Positions 1 to 11,056 of a stretch of 64,000 bases of DNA are shown one piece after another. A program made the translations under genes and the position numbers. A model generated the notes under the pieces. That model was not told the DNA's origin and made no database searches. It worked only from the letters and a program-made list of their open reading frames with translations. The stretch spans positions 14,606-78,605 of the forward strand of contig NZ_JAOAOQ010000014.1 in the NCBI RefSeq assembly GCF_030398385.1, given 5' to 3'. The DNA comes from Aquibium sp. ELW1220 (GTDB lineage Bacteria; Pseudomonadota; Alphaproteobacteria; Rhizobiales; Rhizobiaceae). Positions within the stretch are counted from its first letter, which is position 1, and every line of letters begins with the position of its first letter.

Positions 1-178
1 CGTTCTCGTCGATGAACTTGCCGATGTCGACGTCCTCGGGGATGTAGAGCTTCATCAGGAGGTCGTAGTCGCCGCTGGTCGAGTATAGCTCGGACGCGAT
101 CTCGCGCTCGAAGAGCGCGTCCGCGACGGCGTAGGTCTTGCCGGGGATGCACTGGACCTGGACGAAAACGGCTCGCAT
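1..178 (-). CDS. Lrp/AsnC-type ligand-binding (RAM) domain protein, 3' end cut by window edge
   Basis: The 59 readable residues begin [10 protein letters not shown] and continue through a stretch reading [19 protein letters not shown], the typical strand-helix pattern of the C-terminal ligand-binding RAM domain of Lrp/AsnC regulators. The start is the ATG at 178; there is no room for a helix-turn-helix before it, so this is a stand-alone RAM protein of the roughly 80-residue class, not a full Lrp. Such small proteins are thought to bind amino acids or to modulate Lrp partners; the ligand here is unknown. It lies beside a tryptophan-degradation cluster on the opposite strand, which makes an amino-acid-sensing role plausible but unproven. 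The 3' end lies outside the window. Confidence 0.75.
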   Translation of the reverse strand, partial: MRAVFVQVQCIPGKTYAVADALFEREIASELYSTSGDYDLLMKLYIPEDVDIGKFIDEN

Positions 179-245
179 GGGCACTCCATCTGCTGGGCGG
201 CCAAGGTCGATCCGGCTGCCGCGCGGCGACCTTCGGCGGATCGGG

Positions 246-1076
246 TCAGCCTGTCAACAGCGTGCGCGTCAGCGCATGCGACGGATCGGCCAGACCGTCG
301 ATGACGTTGAAATGGTGGCGGTCGGGCTCCTCGACGATAGCGGTCTCGGCGCCGAGCCCGGTCCAGACATTGGCGAGCAGCGCGTTCTGGCGGATGAACT
401 CGGCGCGCTCGCCCGCACCCACCCAGCAGCAGATGCGCGTGCCGGGCAGCGGCTCGAGCAGCGCCGGGCTCTCGGCCGCAGCCTCGGCGGCATCGACGCG
501 CAACGTCTCGTTCATCGCCAGCCGCATCAGCGGGCGCAGATCATGCACGCCGGAAATGGAGACGACGTTGCGGATGCGCTCCCGCACGGCGGCGGGCAAG
601 GGCGAATTCGCGCAGACCATGCGCGAGGCGAGGTGGCCGCCGGCGGAATGGCCGGTGAGGAAGATCGGGCCGGGCACGGTGCCCGCCGCATGCTCGATCG
701 CGCGGCCGACCTGCCCGGTGATGTCGGCGATGCGCACGTCCGGGCAGAGCGAATAGGACGGCATTGCGACGGCAAAGCCGCTCTCGACGCAGCCCTTCGC
801 CAGATGCGACCAGAGGCTGCGGTCGAAGCGCATCCAGTAGCCGCCATGGACGAAGACGACGAGGCCGGTCGCCGCGATCGCCGGCAGGAAGAGATCGTAG
901 GCGTGGCGCTCGGCCTCGCCATAGGCGATGCCGAGCTGCGCGCGGCCGGCCTCCGCCATTTCCTCGCGATAGGCGCGCGCGGGCTCCACCCAGGCGGCCG
1001 GCCAGCGGTCGCCGCCCGGAATGTTGGGGCCGTTGGCATAGGCGTCGTCCCAATCGGCGATCTGGCGGTGGATCAT
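246..1076 (-). CDS. alpha/beta hydrolase, probable kynurenine formamidase
   Basis: A 276-residue alpha/beta hydrolase. The oxyanion-hole motif HGGYW (residues 77-81) is the signature of the eukaryotic-type arylformamidase family; the nucleophile elbow is GHSAGG (Ser144), and an HHF near residue 255 supplies the likely catalytic His. Members hydrolyse N-formylkynurenine to kynurenine and formate in the cytosol. No other formamidase gene is visible near kynA and kynU in this window, and this gene sits divergently at the end of that cluster, which supports the assignment. The classical bacterial KynB belongs to a different fold, so that symbol is not used. The start at 1076 is preceded by a GGGAGAGAG ribosome-binding site; a longer frame upstream runs through repeat sequence and is not coding. 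It could alternatively be a general carboxylesterase. Confidence 0.62.
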   Translation of the reverse strand: MIHRQIADWDDAYANGPNIPGGDRWPAAWVEPARAYREEMAEAGRAQLGIAYGEAERHAYDLFLPAIAATGLVVFVHGGYWMRFDRSLWSHLAKGCVESGFAVAMPSYSLCPDVRIADITGQVGRAIEHAAGTVPGPIFLTGHSAGGHLASRMVCANSPLPAAVRERIRNVVSISGVHDLRPLMRLAMNETLRVDAAEAAAESPALLEPLPGTRICCWVGAGERAEFIRQNALLANVWTGLGAETAIVEEPDRHHFNVIDGLADPSHALTRTLLTG

Positions 1077-1239
1077 GGTACTCTCTCCCTGACGGCGGCG
1101 GACCGCCCTGCCCTTTGGCCGGATTGTAGCGGCTTGTCGAGCGCAGGGAACCGGCCGGCACATTTTTTCGGGCGGTGCCGGAGGCATCACTTTCTTCCTC
1201 GCGCTGACGGCAGGCAAGCGGCATCGCGCGCGACCGACC

Positions 1240-1370
1240 GTCATCCTCGGCCTTGTGCCGAGGATCTGCCCCGGCCTCGGGTTTCACGCATTCCCTGCGA
1301 CGCGGCGGAGTGCCGGGACGCGCTGGACCCTCGACGGTCGGCAGATCCTCGGCACAAGGCCGAGGATGAC
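1240..1370. repeat. 31-bp perfect inverted repeat, dispersed-repeat type
   Basis: Arms at 1240-1270 and 1340-1370 are perfect reverse complements separated by 69 bp. Each arm also contains a small internal palindrome (CCTCGG...CCGAGG), so each could fold alone. It sits in the 471-bp gap between the divergent formamidase-like gene and the monooxygenase/reductase gene. Similar short GC-rich palindromes are scattered between genes in rhizobial genomes; whether this one acts as a transcription terminator, an RNA stabiliser or a mobile MITE-like unit cannot be decided from one copy. Apart from this repeat and the operator-like palindromes at 1470-1491, nothing recognisable is seen in the gap. Confidence 0.8.
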
Positions 1371-1469
1371 GGCCGGTGGCGGCCTTCGATCGTCGAGCCG
1401 TCGCGACTTTCGACCGTCCGAGCACGGCCTCGGCCAATCACCGGAGCTATCGGAGTCAAATCCTTCAAT

Positions 1470-1491
1470 CTTGAAATTTCAAGCTTGAAAT
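1470..1491 (+). promoter_or_regulatory. overlapping palindromes, candidate MarR operator for the abm cluster
   Basis: Two perfect palindromes overlap here: CTTGAAATTTCAAG (1470-1483) and ATTTCAAGCTTGAAAT (1476-1491). Together they array three TTGAAA/TTTCAA half-sites in 22 bp of AT-rich DNA, in contrast to the GC-rich surroundings. The site lies 57 bp before the start of the 2-aminobenzoyl-CoA monooxygenase/reductase gene. MarR-family proteins typically bind 15-20 bp palindromes of this kind next to aromatic-acid operons, and a MarR gene is encoded at 4827-5303. The pairing of regulator and site is inference. No convincing -10 box could be fixed. Confidence 0.6.
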
Positions 1492-1547
1492 ATCCAGAGG
1501 CCGCTGTCATGCTGCCTCCACAGTCAGGCGATGGAGGTATGGGCGAG

Positions 1548-3839
<2,292 letters not shown>

Positions 3840-3880
3840 TGGGGATGCGAGTCGCGGACTTGAGCGGGTTGGGAGCTCTA

Positions 3881-4029
3881 CGGCGCCTCCCTCTGGCCTG
3901 CCGGCCGGGGCGAGCCACCGGTCTCGCCCGTCCTTCGGACCCCCCACGAGGGGGGAGATCGGCAGCTTCGGCGGCGCGCCTGATCTCCCCCCTCGTGGGG
4001 AAGATGCCGGCAGGCAGAGGGGGGCGCGA
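3881..4029. repeat. intergenic mosaic repeat, copy A
   Basis: GC-rich repeat between the monooxygenase/reductase and SDR genes. Its outer arms (a CGCCTCCCTCTG-like segment and its complement near 4010-4029) and inner arms (CCCCACGAGG...GGAGATC and complement) can fold into a long hairpin. It shares with the repeat at 6161-6354 an almost identical 48-base module (3901-3948), and with the repeat at 7569-7732 the inner and outer arms. See the copies at 6161, 7569 and 9556. Confidence 0.85.
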
Positions 4030-4071
4030 CGGAGCTCGGCTGTCGAGAATCCACGCCGCGAGGCCCCGCCG

Positions 4072-4824
4072 ATGACCATCTCCCTCCCCCACGCCCTCGT
4101 CACCGGCGGCGCGACCGGCATCGGCAAGGCGACCGCGCTCGCGCTCGCCGAAGCGGGCGTCGAGGTCACCATCTGCGGCAGGCGCGCGGAGCCGCTCGAG
4201 GCGGTCGCGGCCATGCATCCGCGCATCCACGCCATGACCGCCGACGTCACCGACGAGGCCTCCGTGGAGGCGCTGTACCGCAAAGCCGAAGCCGCACGCG
4301 GGCCGATCGAGATCGTCGTCGCCAATGCCGGGATCGCGTCGAGCGCGCCGGCGCACAAGACGACGCTCGCCGAGTGGAACCGCATCATCGAGGTCAACCT
4401 GACAGGCGCGTTCCTGACCGTCCGGCCGGCACTCGCCGGCATGGCGGAGCGCATGCGCGGACGGCTGATCTTCATCGCGTCGGTGGCCGGCCTGCGCGGC
4501 TCGGCCTATGTCGCGCCCTACGTCGCCTCCAAGCATGGCGTGGTGGGGCTGATGCGGGCGCTGGCGGCGGAGCTCCTGAAGACCGGCGTCACCGTCAACG
4601 CGATCTGCCCCGGTTACGTCGAGACAGAGATGCTGGAAGAATCCATCGCCCGCGTGATGGAAAAGACCGGGCGGAGCGAAGAGCAGGCGCGCGAGGGCTT
4701 TGCCGCCTTCAACCCGAACCAGCGGCTGATCAAGCCCGAGGAAGTGGCCGCCGCGGTGCTGTGGCTGGCCAGCGACGCCGCGATCTCGGTGACCGGGCAG
4801 CCGGTCGCGATCTCGGGGGGCTGA
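4072..4824 (+). CDS. SDR-family dehydrogenase, probable 3-hydroxyacyl-CoA dehydrogenase of 2-aminobenzoyl-CoA pathway
   Basis: A classical short-chain dehydrogenase of 250 residues. The cofactor motif TGGATGIG is at residues 10-17, then NAG in the middle, a catalytic Ser in IASVAG, and YVASK as the catalytic Tyr/Lys pair; the C-terminus ends in the family-typical SGG. Within the cluster its likely job is oxidation or reduction of a hydroxy/oxo intermediate formed after dearomatisation of 2-aminobenzoyl-CoA. The start at 4072 follows the repeat; the longer frame upstream reads through repeat sequence. Its stop is 2 bp from the MarR gene start, so the two are translationally linked. SDR substrate cannot be read from sequence alone. 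Confidence 0.8.
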   Translation: MTISLPHALVTGGATGIGKATALALAEAGVEVTICGRRAEPLEAVAAMHPRIHAMTADVTDEASVEALYRKAEAARGPIEIVVANAGIASSAPAHKTTLAEWNRIIEVNLTGAFLTVRPALAGMAERMRGRLIFIASVAGLRGSAYVAPYVASKHGVVGLMRALAAELLKTGVTVNAICPGYVETEMLEESIARVMEKTGRSEEQAREGFAAFNPNQRLIKPEEVAAAVLWLASDAAISVTGQPVAISGG

Positions 4825-4826
4825 CG

Positions 4827-5303
4827 ATGGTCGACGCGCCCCTGGCGACGCTGGACGCACCGCCGGCCTCCAAGGAGCGGCTGAGGCTGTGGATCCGGTT
4901 GCTGCGCGCCTCGCGCATCGTCGAGAACGAGCTGCAGGGGCGGCTGAAGCGCGAATTCGAGACCACCCTGCCTCGCTTCGACGTGATGGCGGCGCTGAAC
5001 CGGGCGCCCGACGGCATGCTGATGAGCGACCTGTCGCGCTATCTGCTGGTGTCCAACGGCAACGTCACCGGCATCGTCGACCGCCTGGTCAGCGACGGCT
5101 ACGTGGCCCGGACGCGGCGCGACGGCGACCGCCGCACCTCGATCGTGACGCTGACCGAGCAGGGTACGGAAGTGTTCCGCGCCATGGCCGCCGAACACGA
5201 GGGCTGGATCGACGAACTGCTGGGCGGCATCGGCGAACAGGACGCGCGGCGGCTGTCGACGATGCTGAAGACTTTCCGCAGCAACTGGGAGGACGAACAT
5301 TGA
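4827..5303 (+). CDS. MarR-family transcriptional regulator
   Basis: A 158-residue protein of normal MarR length with an N-terminal helical dimerisation arm, a winged helix-turn-helix in the middle ([20 protein letters not shown] followed by the wing [12 protein letters not shown]), and a C-terminal helix. MarR proteins in aromatic-acid clusters usually repress the operon and release DNA when they bind the acid or its CoA thioester. It is embedded between the SDR and enoyl-CoA hydratase genes, so it would be autoregulated. The palindromes at 1470-1491 are the best candidate operator. Ligand (anthranilate, 2-aminobenzoyl-CoA or kynurenine) is unknown. Confidence 0.88.
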   Translation: MVDAPLATLDAPPASKERLRLWIRLLRASRIVENELQGRLKREFETTLPRFDVMAALNRAPDGMLMSDLSRYLLVSNGNVTGIVDRLVSDGYVARTRRDGDRRTSIVTLTEQGTEVFRAMAAEHEGWIDELLGGIGEQDARRLSTMLKTFRSNWEDEH

Positions 5304-6112
5304 CCGCAATGGCCGGGCTGACCCCGCAGCATTTTCTCTGGGAGGCGAAGGACGGCGTGGCGCAGGTGCGCCTCAACCGCCCCGACCGCAAGAACCCGCT
5401 CACCTTCGAGAGCTATGCCGAACTGCGCGACACGTTCCGGGCGCTCGCCTATGCCGACGATATCGACGTGGTGGTGTTCCTGCCCAATGGCGGCAACTTC
5501 TCCTCGGGCGGCGACGTGCACGAGATCATCGGGCCGCTGACGAAGATGGACATGAAGGGGCTGCTGGCCTTCACCCGCATGACCGGCGACTTCGTCAAGG
5601 CGATGATCCATTGCGGCAAGCCGATCATCTCGGCGGTCGACGGCGTGGCGGTGGGCGCGGGCGCCATCATCACCATGGCCTCCGACATCCGGCTCGCGAC
5701 GCCCGAGGCCAAGACCGGCTTTCTGTTCACCCGCGTCGGGCTCGCCGGCTGCGACATGGGCGCCTGCGCGATGCTGCCGCGAATCATCGGCCAGGGCCGC
5801 GCGGCCGAACTGCTCTATACCGGCCGCACGATGAGCGCCGCCGAGGGCGAGCGCTGGGGCTACTACAACCGGCTGGTCTCGGCCGAGGCGCTGGAGGCCG
5901 AGGCGCTCGCGCTCGCCGCATCGATCGCCGCCGGGCCGACCTTCGCGCACGGCATCACCAAGACGCAGCTCAACCAGGAATGGTCGATGAGCCTCGACCA
6001 GGCGATCGAGGCCGAAGCGCAGGCGCAGGCGATCTGCATGCAGACGGGGGATTTCCGCAGGGCTTACGAGGCATTCGTTGGCAAGGTGCAGCCGGTGTTT
6101 GCGGGGGATTGA
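5300..6112 (+). CDS. enoyl-CoA hydratase/isomerase family protein of the anthranilate pathway
   Basis: A 270-residue crotonase-fold protein. The segments [13 protein letters not shown] and [11 protein letters not shown] form the two oxyanion-hole loops, and the C-terminal trimerisation helices are present. It probably hydrates or opens the ring of the dearomatised 2-aminobenzoyl-CoA intermediate. The proposed start is TTG at 5300, because it overlaps the MarR stop (TTGA) and has GGGAGGA at 5287-5293 with a 6-base spacing; the ATG at 5309 would have a 15-base spacing. The family covers hydratases, isomerases and ring-opening hydrolases, so the exact reaction is inferred from context only. Confidence 0.82.
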   Translation: MTAMAGLTPQHFLWEAKDGVAQVRLNRPDRKNPLTFESYAELRDTFRALAYADDIDVVVFLPNGGNFSSGGDVHEIIGPLTKMDMKGLLAFTRMTGDFVKAMIHCGKPIISAVDGVAVGAGAIITMASDIRLATPEAKTGFLFTRVGLAGCDMGACAMLPRIIGQGRAAELLYTGRTMSAAEGERWGYYNRLVSAEALEAEALALAASIAAGPTFAHGITKTQLNQEWSMSLDQAIEAEAQAQAICMQTGDFRRAYEAFVGKVQPVFAGD

Positions 6113-6160
6113 GGGATGGGAGGCTTCGGAATTCGCTCGACTTGCGAACCTCGCGTTCCG

Positions 6161-6354
6161 TCGCGCCCCCCTCTGCCCTGCCGGACGGGGCGAGCCACTT
6201 GTCTCGCCCGTCCTTCGGACCCCCCACGAGGGGGGAGATCGGCGGTCGCGTCGACTTTCGCCAGCCGCGAACGTTGCATGGGAAGCGTCGTCGTTGAAGC
6301 TGCCGATCTCCCCCCGTGTGGGGGAGATGTCCGGCAGGACAGAGGGGGGCGCCG
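6161..6354. repeat. intergenic mosaic repeat, copy B
   Basis: Second copy of the mosaic repeat, filling the 277-bp gap between the enoyl-CoA hydratase and acyl-CoA dehydrogenase genes. It carries the outer arm GCGCCCCCCTCTG (complement near 6341-6354), the same 48-base module as copy A (6181-6228, only a few differences), and the inner hairpin arms around GGGGGAGATCGGC. The centre (about 6245-6295) differs from copy A, showing a mosaic construction. Confidence 0.85.
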
Positions 6355-6389
6355 TAGAACGCCGACGTCAATCCCGGGAGGGCCGCACT

Positions 6390-7544
6390 ATGCCTGACCG
6401 CTCCTTCCTCGCCTGGCCCTTCTTCGAAGACCGCCACCGCGCCCATGCCGAGCGGCTCGAGGCCTGGTGCACTGCAAAGCTCCCGGTCGACCACCACGAT
6501 GTCGACGCCGCCTGCCGCAAGCTGGTGGCGGCGCTCGGCCGCGACGGCTGGCTGATGCCGACGGCGGTCGACCCCGCCGCCCCAGGTCCGCTCGACGTGC
6601 GCATGCTCTGCCTGACGCGCGAGACGCTGGCGCGGCATGACGGGCTGTCCGATTTCGCCTTCGCCATGCAGGGGCTGGGGACCGGGGCGATTTCGCTCTT
6701 CGGCTCGCCCGAACAGCAGCGCTGGCTGGAGAAGACCCGGCGCGGCGAGGCGATCTCGGCCTTCGCGCTGTCGGAGCCGCGATCGGGCTCGGACGTCGCC
6801 AACATGGACATGACGGCCACGCGCGACGGCGGCGACTACGTGCTCACCGGCGAGAAGACCTGGATCTCGAACGGCGGCATCGCCGACGTCTACACCGTCT
6901 TTGCCCGCACCGGCGAGGCGCCGGGCGCGCGCGGCATCTCCTGCTTCCTGGTGCCGGCGGGCACGCCGAGTCTCACCGTCGCCGAGCGGCTGGAGGTAAT
7001 CGCGCCGCATCCCCTGGCCAGGCTCTCCTTCGACGGCGTGCGGGTGCCGGCGTCGGCCATGATCGGCAAGCCGGGCGACGGCTTCCGCATTGCCATGTCG
7101 GTGCTCGACGTCTTCCGCTCGACGGTCGGCGCGGCGGCGCTCGGCTTCGCGCGGCGTGCGCTCGATGAATCGCTTTCCCGCGCCAACAGCCGGGAACTGT
7201 TCGGTAAACCGCTTTTCGACCTGCAGATGGTGCAGGGCCATCTGGCCGAGATGGCGCTCGACGTCGACGCCTCGGCGCTGCTGGTCTACCGCGCCGCCTG
7301 GACGAAGGATTCGGGGGCTGCGCGGGTGACGCGCGAGGCGGCGATGGCCAAGCTCTTCGCCACCGACCGGGCGCAGGCGGTGATCGACGCGGCGGTGCAG
7401 TTGCATGGCGGCGACGGGGTGCGCAAGGGGCACATCGTGGAGAGCCTGTATCGGGAGATCCGGGCGCTCCGGATCTACGAGGGGGCGTCGGACGTGCAGA
7501 AGGTGGTGATTGCCAGGCAGGTGATGGGGGGGCTCGCGGAATGA
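6390..7544 (+). CDS. acyl-CoA dehydrogenase
   Basis: A 384-residue FAD-dependent acyl-CoA dehydrogenase of full length. [11 protein letters not shown]-type segment ([14 protein letters not shown]) and WISNGG belong to the FAD/acyl pocket, and RIYEGASD places the canonical catalytic Glu at residue 364. It introduces a double bond into a CoA-bound intermediate and passes electrons to ETF. Position between the hydratase and the ligase genes fits a role in beta-oxidation-like breakdown of the 2-aminobenzoyl-CoA ring product. The start at 6390 has GGGAGGG at 6376-6382. Separated from its neighbours by repeat copies B and C rather than by direct coupling. Confidence 0.88.
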   Translation: MPDRSFLAWPFFEDRHRAHAERLEAWCTAKLPVDHHDVDAACRKLVAALGRDGWLMPTAVDPAAPGPLDVRMLCLTRETLARHDGLSDFAFAMQGLGTGAISLFGSPEQQRWLEKTRRGEAISAFALSEPRSGSDVANMDMTATRDGGDYVLTGEKTWISNGGIADVYTVFARTGEAPGARGISCFLVPAGTPSLTVAERLEVIAPHPLARLSFDGVRVPASAMIGKPGDGFRIAMSVLDVFRSTVGAAALGFARRALDESLSRANSRELFGKPLFDLQMVQGHLAEMALDVDASALLVYRAAWTKDSGAARVTREAAMAKLFATDRAQAVIDAAVQLHGGDGVRKGHIVESLYREIRALRIYEGASDVQKVVIARQVMGGLAE

Positions 7545-7568
7545 TCCTCTTCGACGGTCGCGTTCCTT

Positions 7569-7732
7569 CGCGCCCCCCTCTGTCCTGCCGGACATCTCCC
7601 CCACAAGGGGGGAGATCGGCCGTCGCGTCGGCCTTCGCCAATCGCCGACGTCGCAAGGAAGGCGGCGCCGCCGCCGCTGCCGATCTCCCCCCCTGTGGGG
7701 GAGATGTCCGGCAGGACAGAGGGGGGCGCCGT
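7569..7732. repeat. intergenic mosaic repeat, copy C
   Basis: Third copy, between the acyl-CoA dehydrogenase and the CoA-ligase genes. It has the same outer arms (CGCCCCCCTCTGTCCTGCCG at 7571-7590 and its complement ending at 7732) and the inner arms (CCCACAAGGGGGGAGATCGG near 7600 and complement at 7680-7700), but lacks the 48-base module found in copies A and B. The whole unit could form one long stem in an operon transcript. Confidence 0.85.
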
Positions 7733-7791
7733 GGAGTGCCGGCATCCGCAGGTGCCGTATTCGCCCGGACACATCTCGTGGGAGCAAAGCC

Positions 7792-9417
7792 ATGATCCTC
7801 GGTCCTTCCGCCCACACCGACACCTTCGCCCGCGACAACCTGCCCCCGGCCGACCAGTGGCCCGACCTCCTGCTCGGGGGCTTCGACTATCCGGAGTGGC
7901 TGAACGCCGGCGTCGAGCTCTCCGACCGCATGGTCGAGCGGGGCTTCGGCGACAACACGGCGCTGATCGGCAATGGCCGTCGGCGGACCTACAAGGAGCT
8001 GTCGGACTGGACCAACCGGCTGGCGCATGCGCTGGTGGAGGACTACGGCGTAAGGCCCGGAAACAGGATCCTGATCCGAGGACCGAACAACCCCGCGGTC
8101 GTCGCCTGCTGGCTCGCGGCCACCAAGGCCGGGGCGGTGGTGGTCAACACCATGCCGATGCTGCGGGCGGGCGAGCTTGCCAAGATCGTCGACAAGGCCG
8201 AGATCGCGCTGGCGCTGTGCGACACGCGGGCGCTGGACGAGATGGTGGCCTGCGCCAAGCAGAGTTCGTTCCTGAAACAGGTGGTGGGTTTCGACGGGAC
8301 GGCCAACCACGACGCCGAACTCGACCGCGCGGCGCTCGACAAGCCGGTGCGCTTCGAAGCGGTGAAGACCGGCCGCGACGACGTGGCGCTGCTCGGCTTC
8401 ACCTCCGGCACCACCGGCGTGCCGAAGGCGACGATGCATTTCCACCGCGACCTTCTGATCATCGCCGACGGCTATGCGAAGGAAGTGCTCGGCGTGACGC
8501 CCGACGACGTCTTCGTGGGCTCGCCGCCGCTCGCCTTCACCTTCGGGCTGGGCGGGCTCGCGATCTTCCCGCTGCGCTTCGGCGCGGCGGCCGCGCTGCT
8601 CGAGAACGCCTCGCCGCCGAACATGGTCGAGATCATCGAGAAGTACCGCGCGACGATCAGCTTCACCGCGCCGACCGCCTATCGCGCGATGCTGGCTGCC
8701 ATGGACGAGGGCGCCGACCTGTCGTCGCTGAGGATCGCGGTGTCGGCCGGCGAGACGCTGCCGGGGCCGGTGTTCGAGGACTGGACGCGGAAGACCGGCA
8801 AGCCGATCCTCGACGGCATCGGCGCGACCGAGATGCTGCACATCTTCATTTCCAACCGGCTCGACGACCGGCATCCGGCGACCACCGGGCGGCCGGTGAC
8901 GGGATACGAGGCGAAGATCGTCGACGACGGCATGAACGAGGTGCCGCGCGGCACGGTGGGCAAGCTCGCGGTGCGTGGCCCGACGGGTTGCCGCTACCTC
9001 GCCGACGACCGCCAGGGCGAGTACGTCAAGGCGGGCTGGAACATCACCGGCGACGCCTTCCTGCAGGACGAGGACGGCCGCTTCCACTTCGCCGCCCGCG
9101 CCGACGACCTGATCGTCTCGGCCGGTTACAACATCGCCGGGCCCGAGGTGGAGGCAGCACTGCTGTCCCATCCCGACGTGTCGGAATGCGCGGTGATCGG
9201 CGTGGCCGACGAGGCGCGCGGGCAGATCGTGCAGGCGCATGTGGTTCTGGTCGCCGGCTGCGCGCCGGACGAGGCGACGGTGAAGCGGCTGCAGGACCAT
9301 GTGAAGGCCACCATCGCCCCGTTCAAGTATCCACGCTCGGTGATCTTCACCGATGCGCTGCCGAAGACGCAGACGGGCAAGATCCAGCGCTTCAGGCTGC
9401 GGGAGATCGAGCGATGA
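7792..9417 (+). CDS. abmG: 2-aminobenzoate-CoA ligase (benzoate-CoA ligase family)
   Basis: A 541-residue AMP-forming acyl-CoA ligase of the ANL superfamily. The phosphate loop TSGTTGVPK starts at residue 204, the adenine-binding GATEMLHIF lies in the middle, ARADDLI marks the hinge, and the C-terminal catalytic Lys is in PKTQTGK (Lys530). Length and the GATEMLHIF segment resemble benzoate/2-aminobenzoate-CoA ligases. It activates anthranilate released by kynureninase to 2-aminobenzoyl-CoA, the substrate of the monooxygenase/reductase encoded upstream. Benzoate or another substituted benzoate cannot be excluded from sequence, but both adjoining enzymes point to 2-aminobenzoate. Confidence 0.85.
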   Translation: MILGPSAHTDTFARDNLPPADQWPDLLLGGFDYPEWLNAGVELSDRMVERGFGDNTALIGNGRRRTYKELSDWTNRLAHALVEDYGVRPGNRILIRGPNNPAVVACWLAATKAGAVVVNTMPMLRAGELAKIVDKAEIALALCDTRALDEMVACAKQSSFLKQVVGFDGTANHDAELDRAALDKPVRFEAVKTGRDDVALLGFTSGTTGVPKATMHFHRDLLIIADGYAKEVLGVTPDDVFVGSPPLAFTFGLGGLAIFPLRFGAAAALLENASPPNMVEIIEKYRATISFTAPTAYRAMLAAMDEGADLSSLRIAVSAGETLPGPVFEDWTRKTGKPILDGIGATEMLHIFISNRLDDRHPATTGRPVTGYEAKIVDDGMNEVPRGTVGKLAVRGPTGCRYLADDRQGEYVKAGWNITGDAFLQDEDGRFHFAARADDLIVSAGYNIAGPEVEAALLSHPDVSECAVIGVADEARGQIVQAHVVLVAGCAPDEATVKRLQDHVKATIAPFKYPRSVIFTDALPKTQTGKIQRFRLREIER

Positions 9418-9555
9418 CGGGGATGGCGGTGGAGCAGCAGAGGGCGGCTGGATTGTCTTGCCTGTCGGCATCGGCGGGGCGGGTCCCCGTGTTCGGCAGG
9501 TTTCCTCGGTGGGATGGTTCGTCGTCGGATGGACCGTCTTTCCTGCACGGTCGCG

Positions 9556-9726
9556 TACCCCCACCCCTTACCCCTCCCCACAAGGGGGAGGGGGAATGGC
9601 GGGCGTCGCGGCTTGCCGCCCACGAGATCGACGAAGCGTCAACGCCGGCGCCCCCCTCCCCCTTGTGGGGGTCCGTAGGACGGGCGAGACAAGCGGCTCG
9701 CCCCGGCAGGGTAAGGGGTGGGGGTA
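9556..9726. repeat. intergenic mosaic repeat, copy D, with inverted module
   Basis: The 445-bp gap between the ligase and kynureninase genes holds this repeat and nothing else recognised. It is bounded by an 18-bp perfect inverted repeat (TACCCCCACCCCTTACCC at 9556-9573; complement at 9709-9726). Inside are CCCTCCCCACAAGGGGGAG arms and, at about 9668-9708, the reverse complement of the module seen forward in copies A and B. The termini differ from copies A-C, so this is a related but rearranged member. Confidence 0.82.
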
Positions 9727-9862
9727 ACGCCCTGCATCACGACAACCAATGCCGCAAGGGCAATCTCCCAGGCCGCGGCAACCATCCGGGCCGAAACACC
9801 CAGGGCGGTCACCGCCCTCGCCACCCGGCCCATCCCCGCACACGCATGGCGGCAGTGTACCC

Positions 9863-11056
9863 ATGACCGATTTCGACGCGACCCGCGCCCTCTTCGACCT
9901 GCCCGACGGCGTCCTCTATCTCGACGGCAACTCGCTCGGGCCGCTGCCTCGCGCTGCGCGGGAGCGAGTGGCGCGGGAGGTGTCGCATGGCTGGGGGACG
10001 CTGCTGATCCGCGGCTGGAACGAGGCCGGCTGGATCGACCTGCCGCAGGTGGTGGGCGACAAGATCGCCCGGCTGGTCGGCGCGCCGGCGGGCTCGGTGG
10101 TGGCGGGCGATTCCACGTCGGTGAATCTCTTCAAGGCGTTGACGGCGGCTCTTTCGCTGTCGGGCGAACGCAAGGTCGTGCTGTCGGACAGCGGCAACTT
10201 CCCGACCGACCTTTATGTCGCGCAGCAGGCGCTGGCGGCGCTCGGCCGCGGCCACGAACTCAGGATCGTGGCGCCCGATGAGGTCGACGGCGCGATCGAC
10301 GAGACGGTGGCGGTGCTGATGCTGACGCAGGTCGACTATCGCAGCGGCCGGCTGCACGACATGGCGGCCCTGACCGCGAAGGCGCATGCGGCGGGTGCGG
10401 TGACCGTCTGGGACCTCGCCCATTCGGCGGGCGCCCTGCCCGTCGACCTTTCCGGCGCGGGCGCCGACTTCGCCATCGGCTGCGGCTACAAGTATCTGAA
10501 CGGCGGCCCCGGCGCGCCGGCCTTCATCTACGTCCGCCCCGGGCACGCCGAGCAGGTCTCGCCCGCGCTCGCCGGCTGGATGGGCCATGCCGCGCCCTTC
10601 GCCTTCGATCTCGGCTACGCGCCTGCCGCCGGCGTCAACCGGATGCGGGTGGGAACGCCGCCGATCCTGTCGATGGCCTCGCTCGACGCCGCGCTCGACG
10701 TCTGGGACGGCGTGTCGATGGCCGACGTCCGGGCGCGGTCGATCGAGCTGTCGGAGACCTTCGTCGCCGAAGTGGAGGCGCGCTGCCCGCAGCTGACGCT
10801 CGCCTCGCCGCGCGATCCGGAGTTGCGCGGCAGCCAGGTGTCGTTCGCCTTCTCCGAGGGTTATGCGGCCATGCAGGCGGCGATCGCCAATGGCGTGGTC
10901 GGCGATTTCCGCGCTCCCGACATCATGCGCTTCGGCTTCACGCCGCTCTATGTCGGCCTCGACGACGTGCTTCGCGCCGCCGCGACGCTGGAGCGCGTGA
11001 TGGGCGAGCGGCTGTGGGATCGTCCGGAATTCAAACAGCGGGCCAAGGTGACATGA
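9863..11056 (+). CDS. kynU: kynureninase
   Basis: A 397-residue PLP-dependent hydrolase that cleaves kynurenine to anthranilate and alanine. The PLP-lysine motif [10 protein letters not shown] is intact, with WDLAHSAG upstream giving the PLP-contacting Asp, and the N-terminal LDGNSLGPL is typical of kynureninases. The start at 9863 lies just after repeat copy D; the frame upstream is not conserved-looking. Its last codon overlaps the start of kynA (ATGA), so the two are translationally coupled. Product anthranilate feeds the CoA ligase encoded just upstream, linking tryptophan degradation to the 2-aminobenzoyl-CoA route rather than to catechol. Confidence 0.93.
   Translation: MTDFDATRALFDLPDGVLYLDGNSLGPLPRAARERVAREVSHGWGTLLIRGWNEAGWIDLPQVVGDKIARLVGAPAGSVVAGDSTSVNLFKALTAALSLSGERKVVLSDSGNFPTDLYVAQQALAALGRGHELRIVAPDEVDGAIDETVAVLMLTQVDYRSGRLHDMAALTAKAHAAGAVTVWDLAHSAGALPVDLSGAGADFAIGCGYKYLNGGPGAPAFIYVRPGHAEQVSPALAGWMGHAAPFAFDLGYAPAAGVNRMRVGTPPILSMASLDAALDVWDGVSMADVRARSIELSETFVAEVEARCPQLTLASPRDPELRGSQVSFAFSEGYAAMQAAIANGVVGDFRAPDIMRFGFTPLYVGLDDVLRAAATLERVMGERLWDRPEFKQRAKVT

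Noticed and set aside
138-1547. Extension of the monooxygenase/reductase frame back to 138
   Set aside because: The extra 470 codons are antisense to the formamidase-like gene and pass through the inverted repeat; homology and ribosome-binding site both start at 1548.
3881-9726. CRISPR array
   Set aside because: The repeats here are few, long, palindromic and kilobases apart, with genes between them; no regular spacers and no cas genes.
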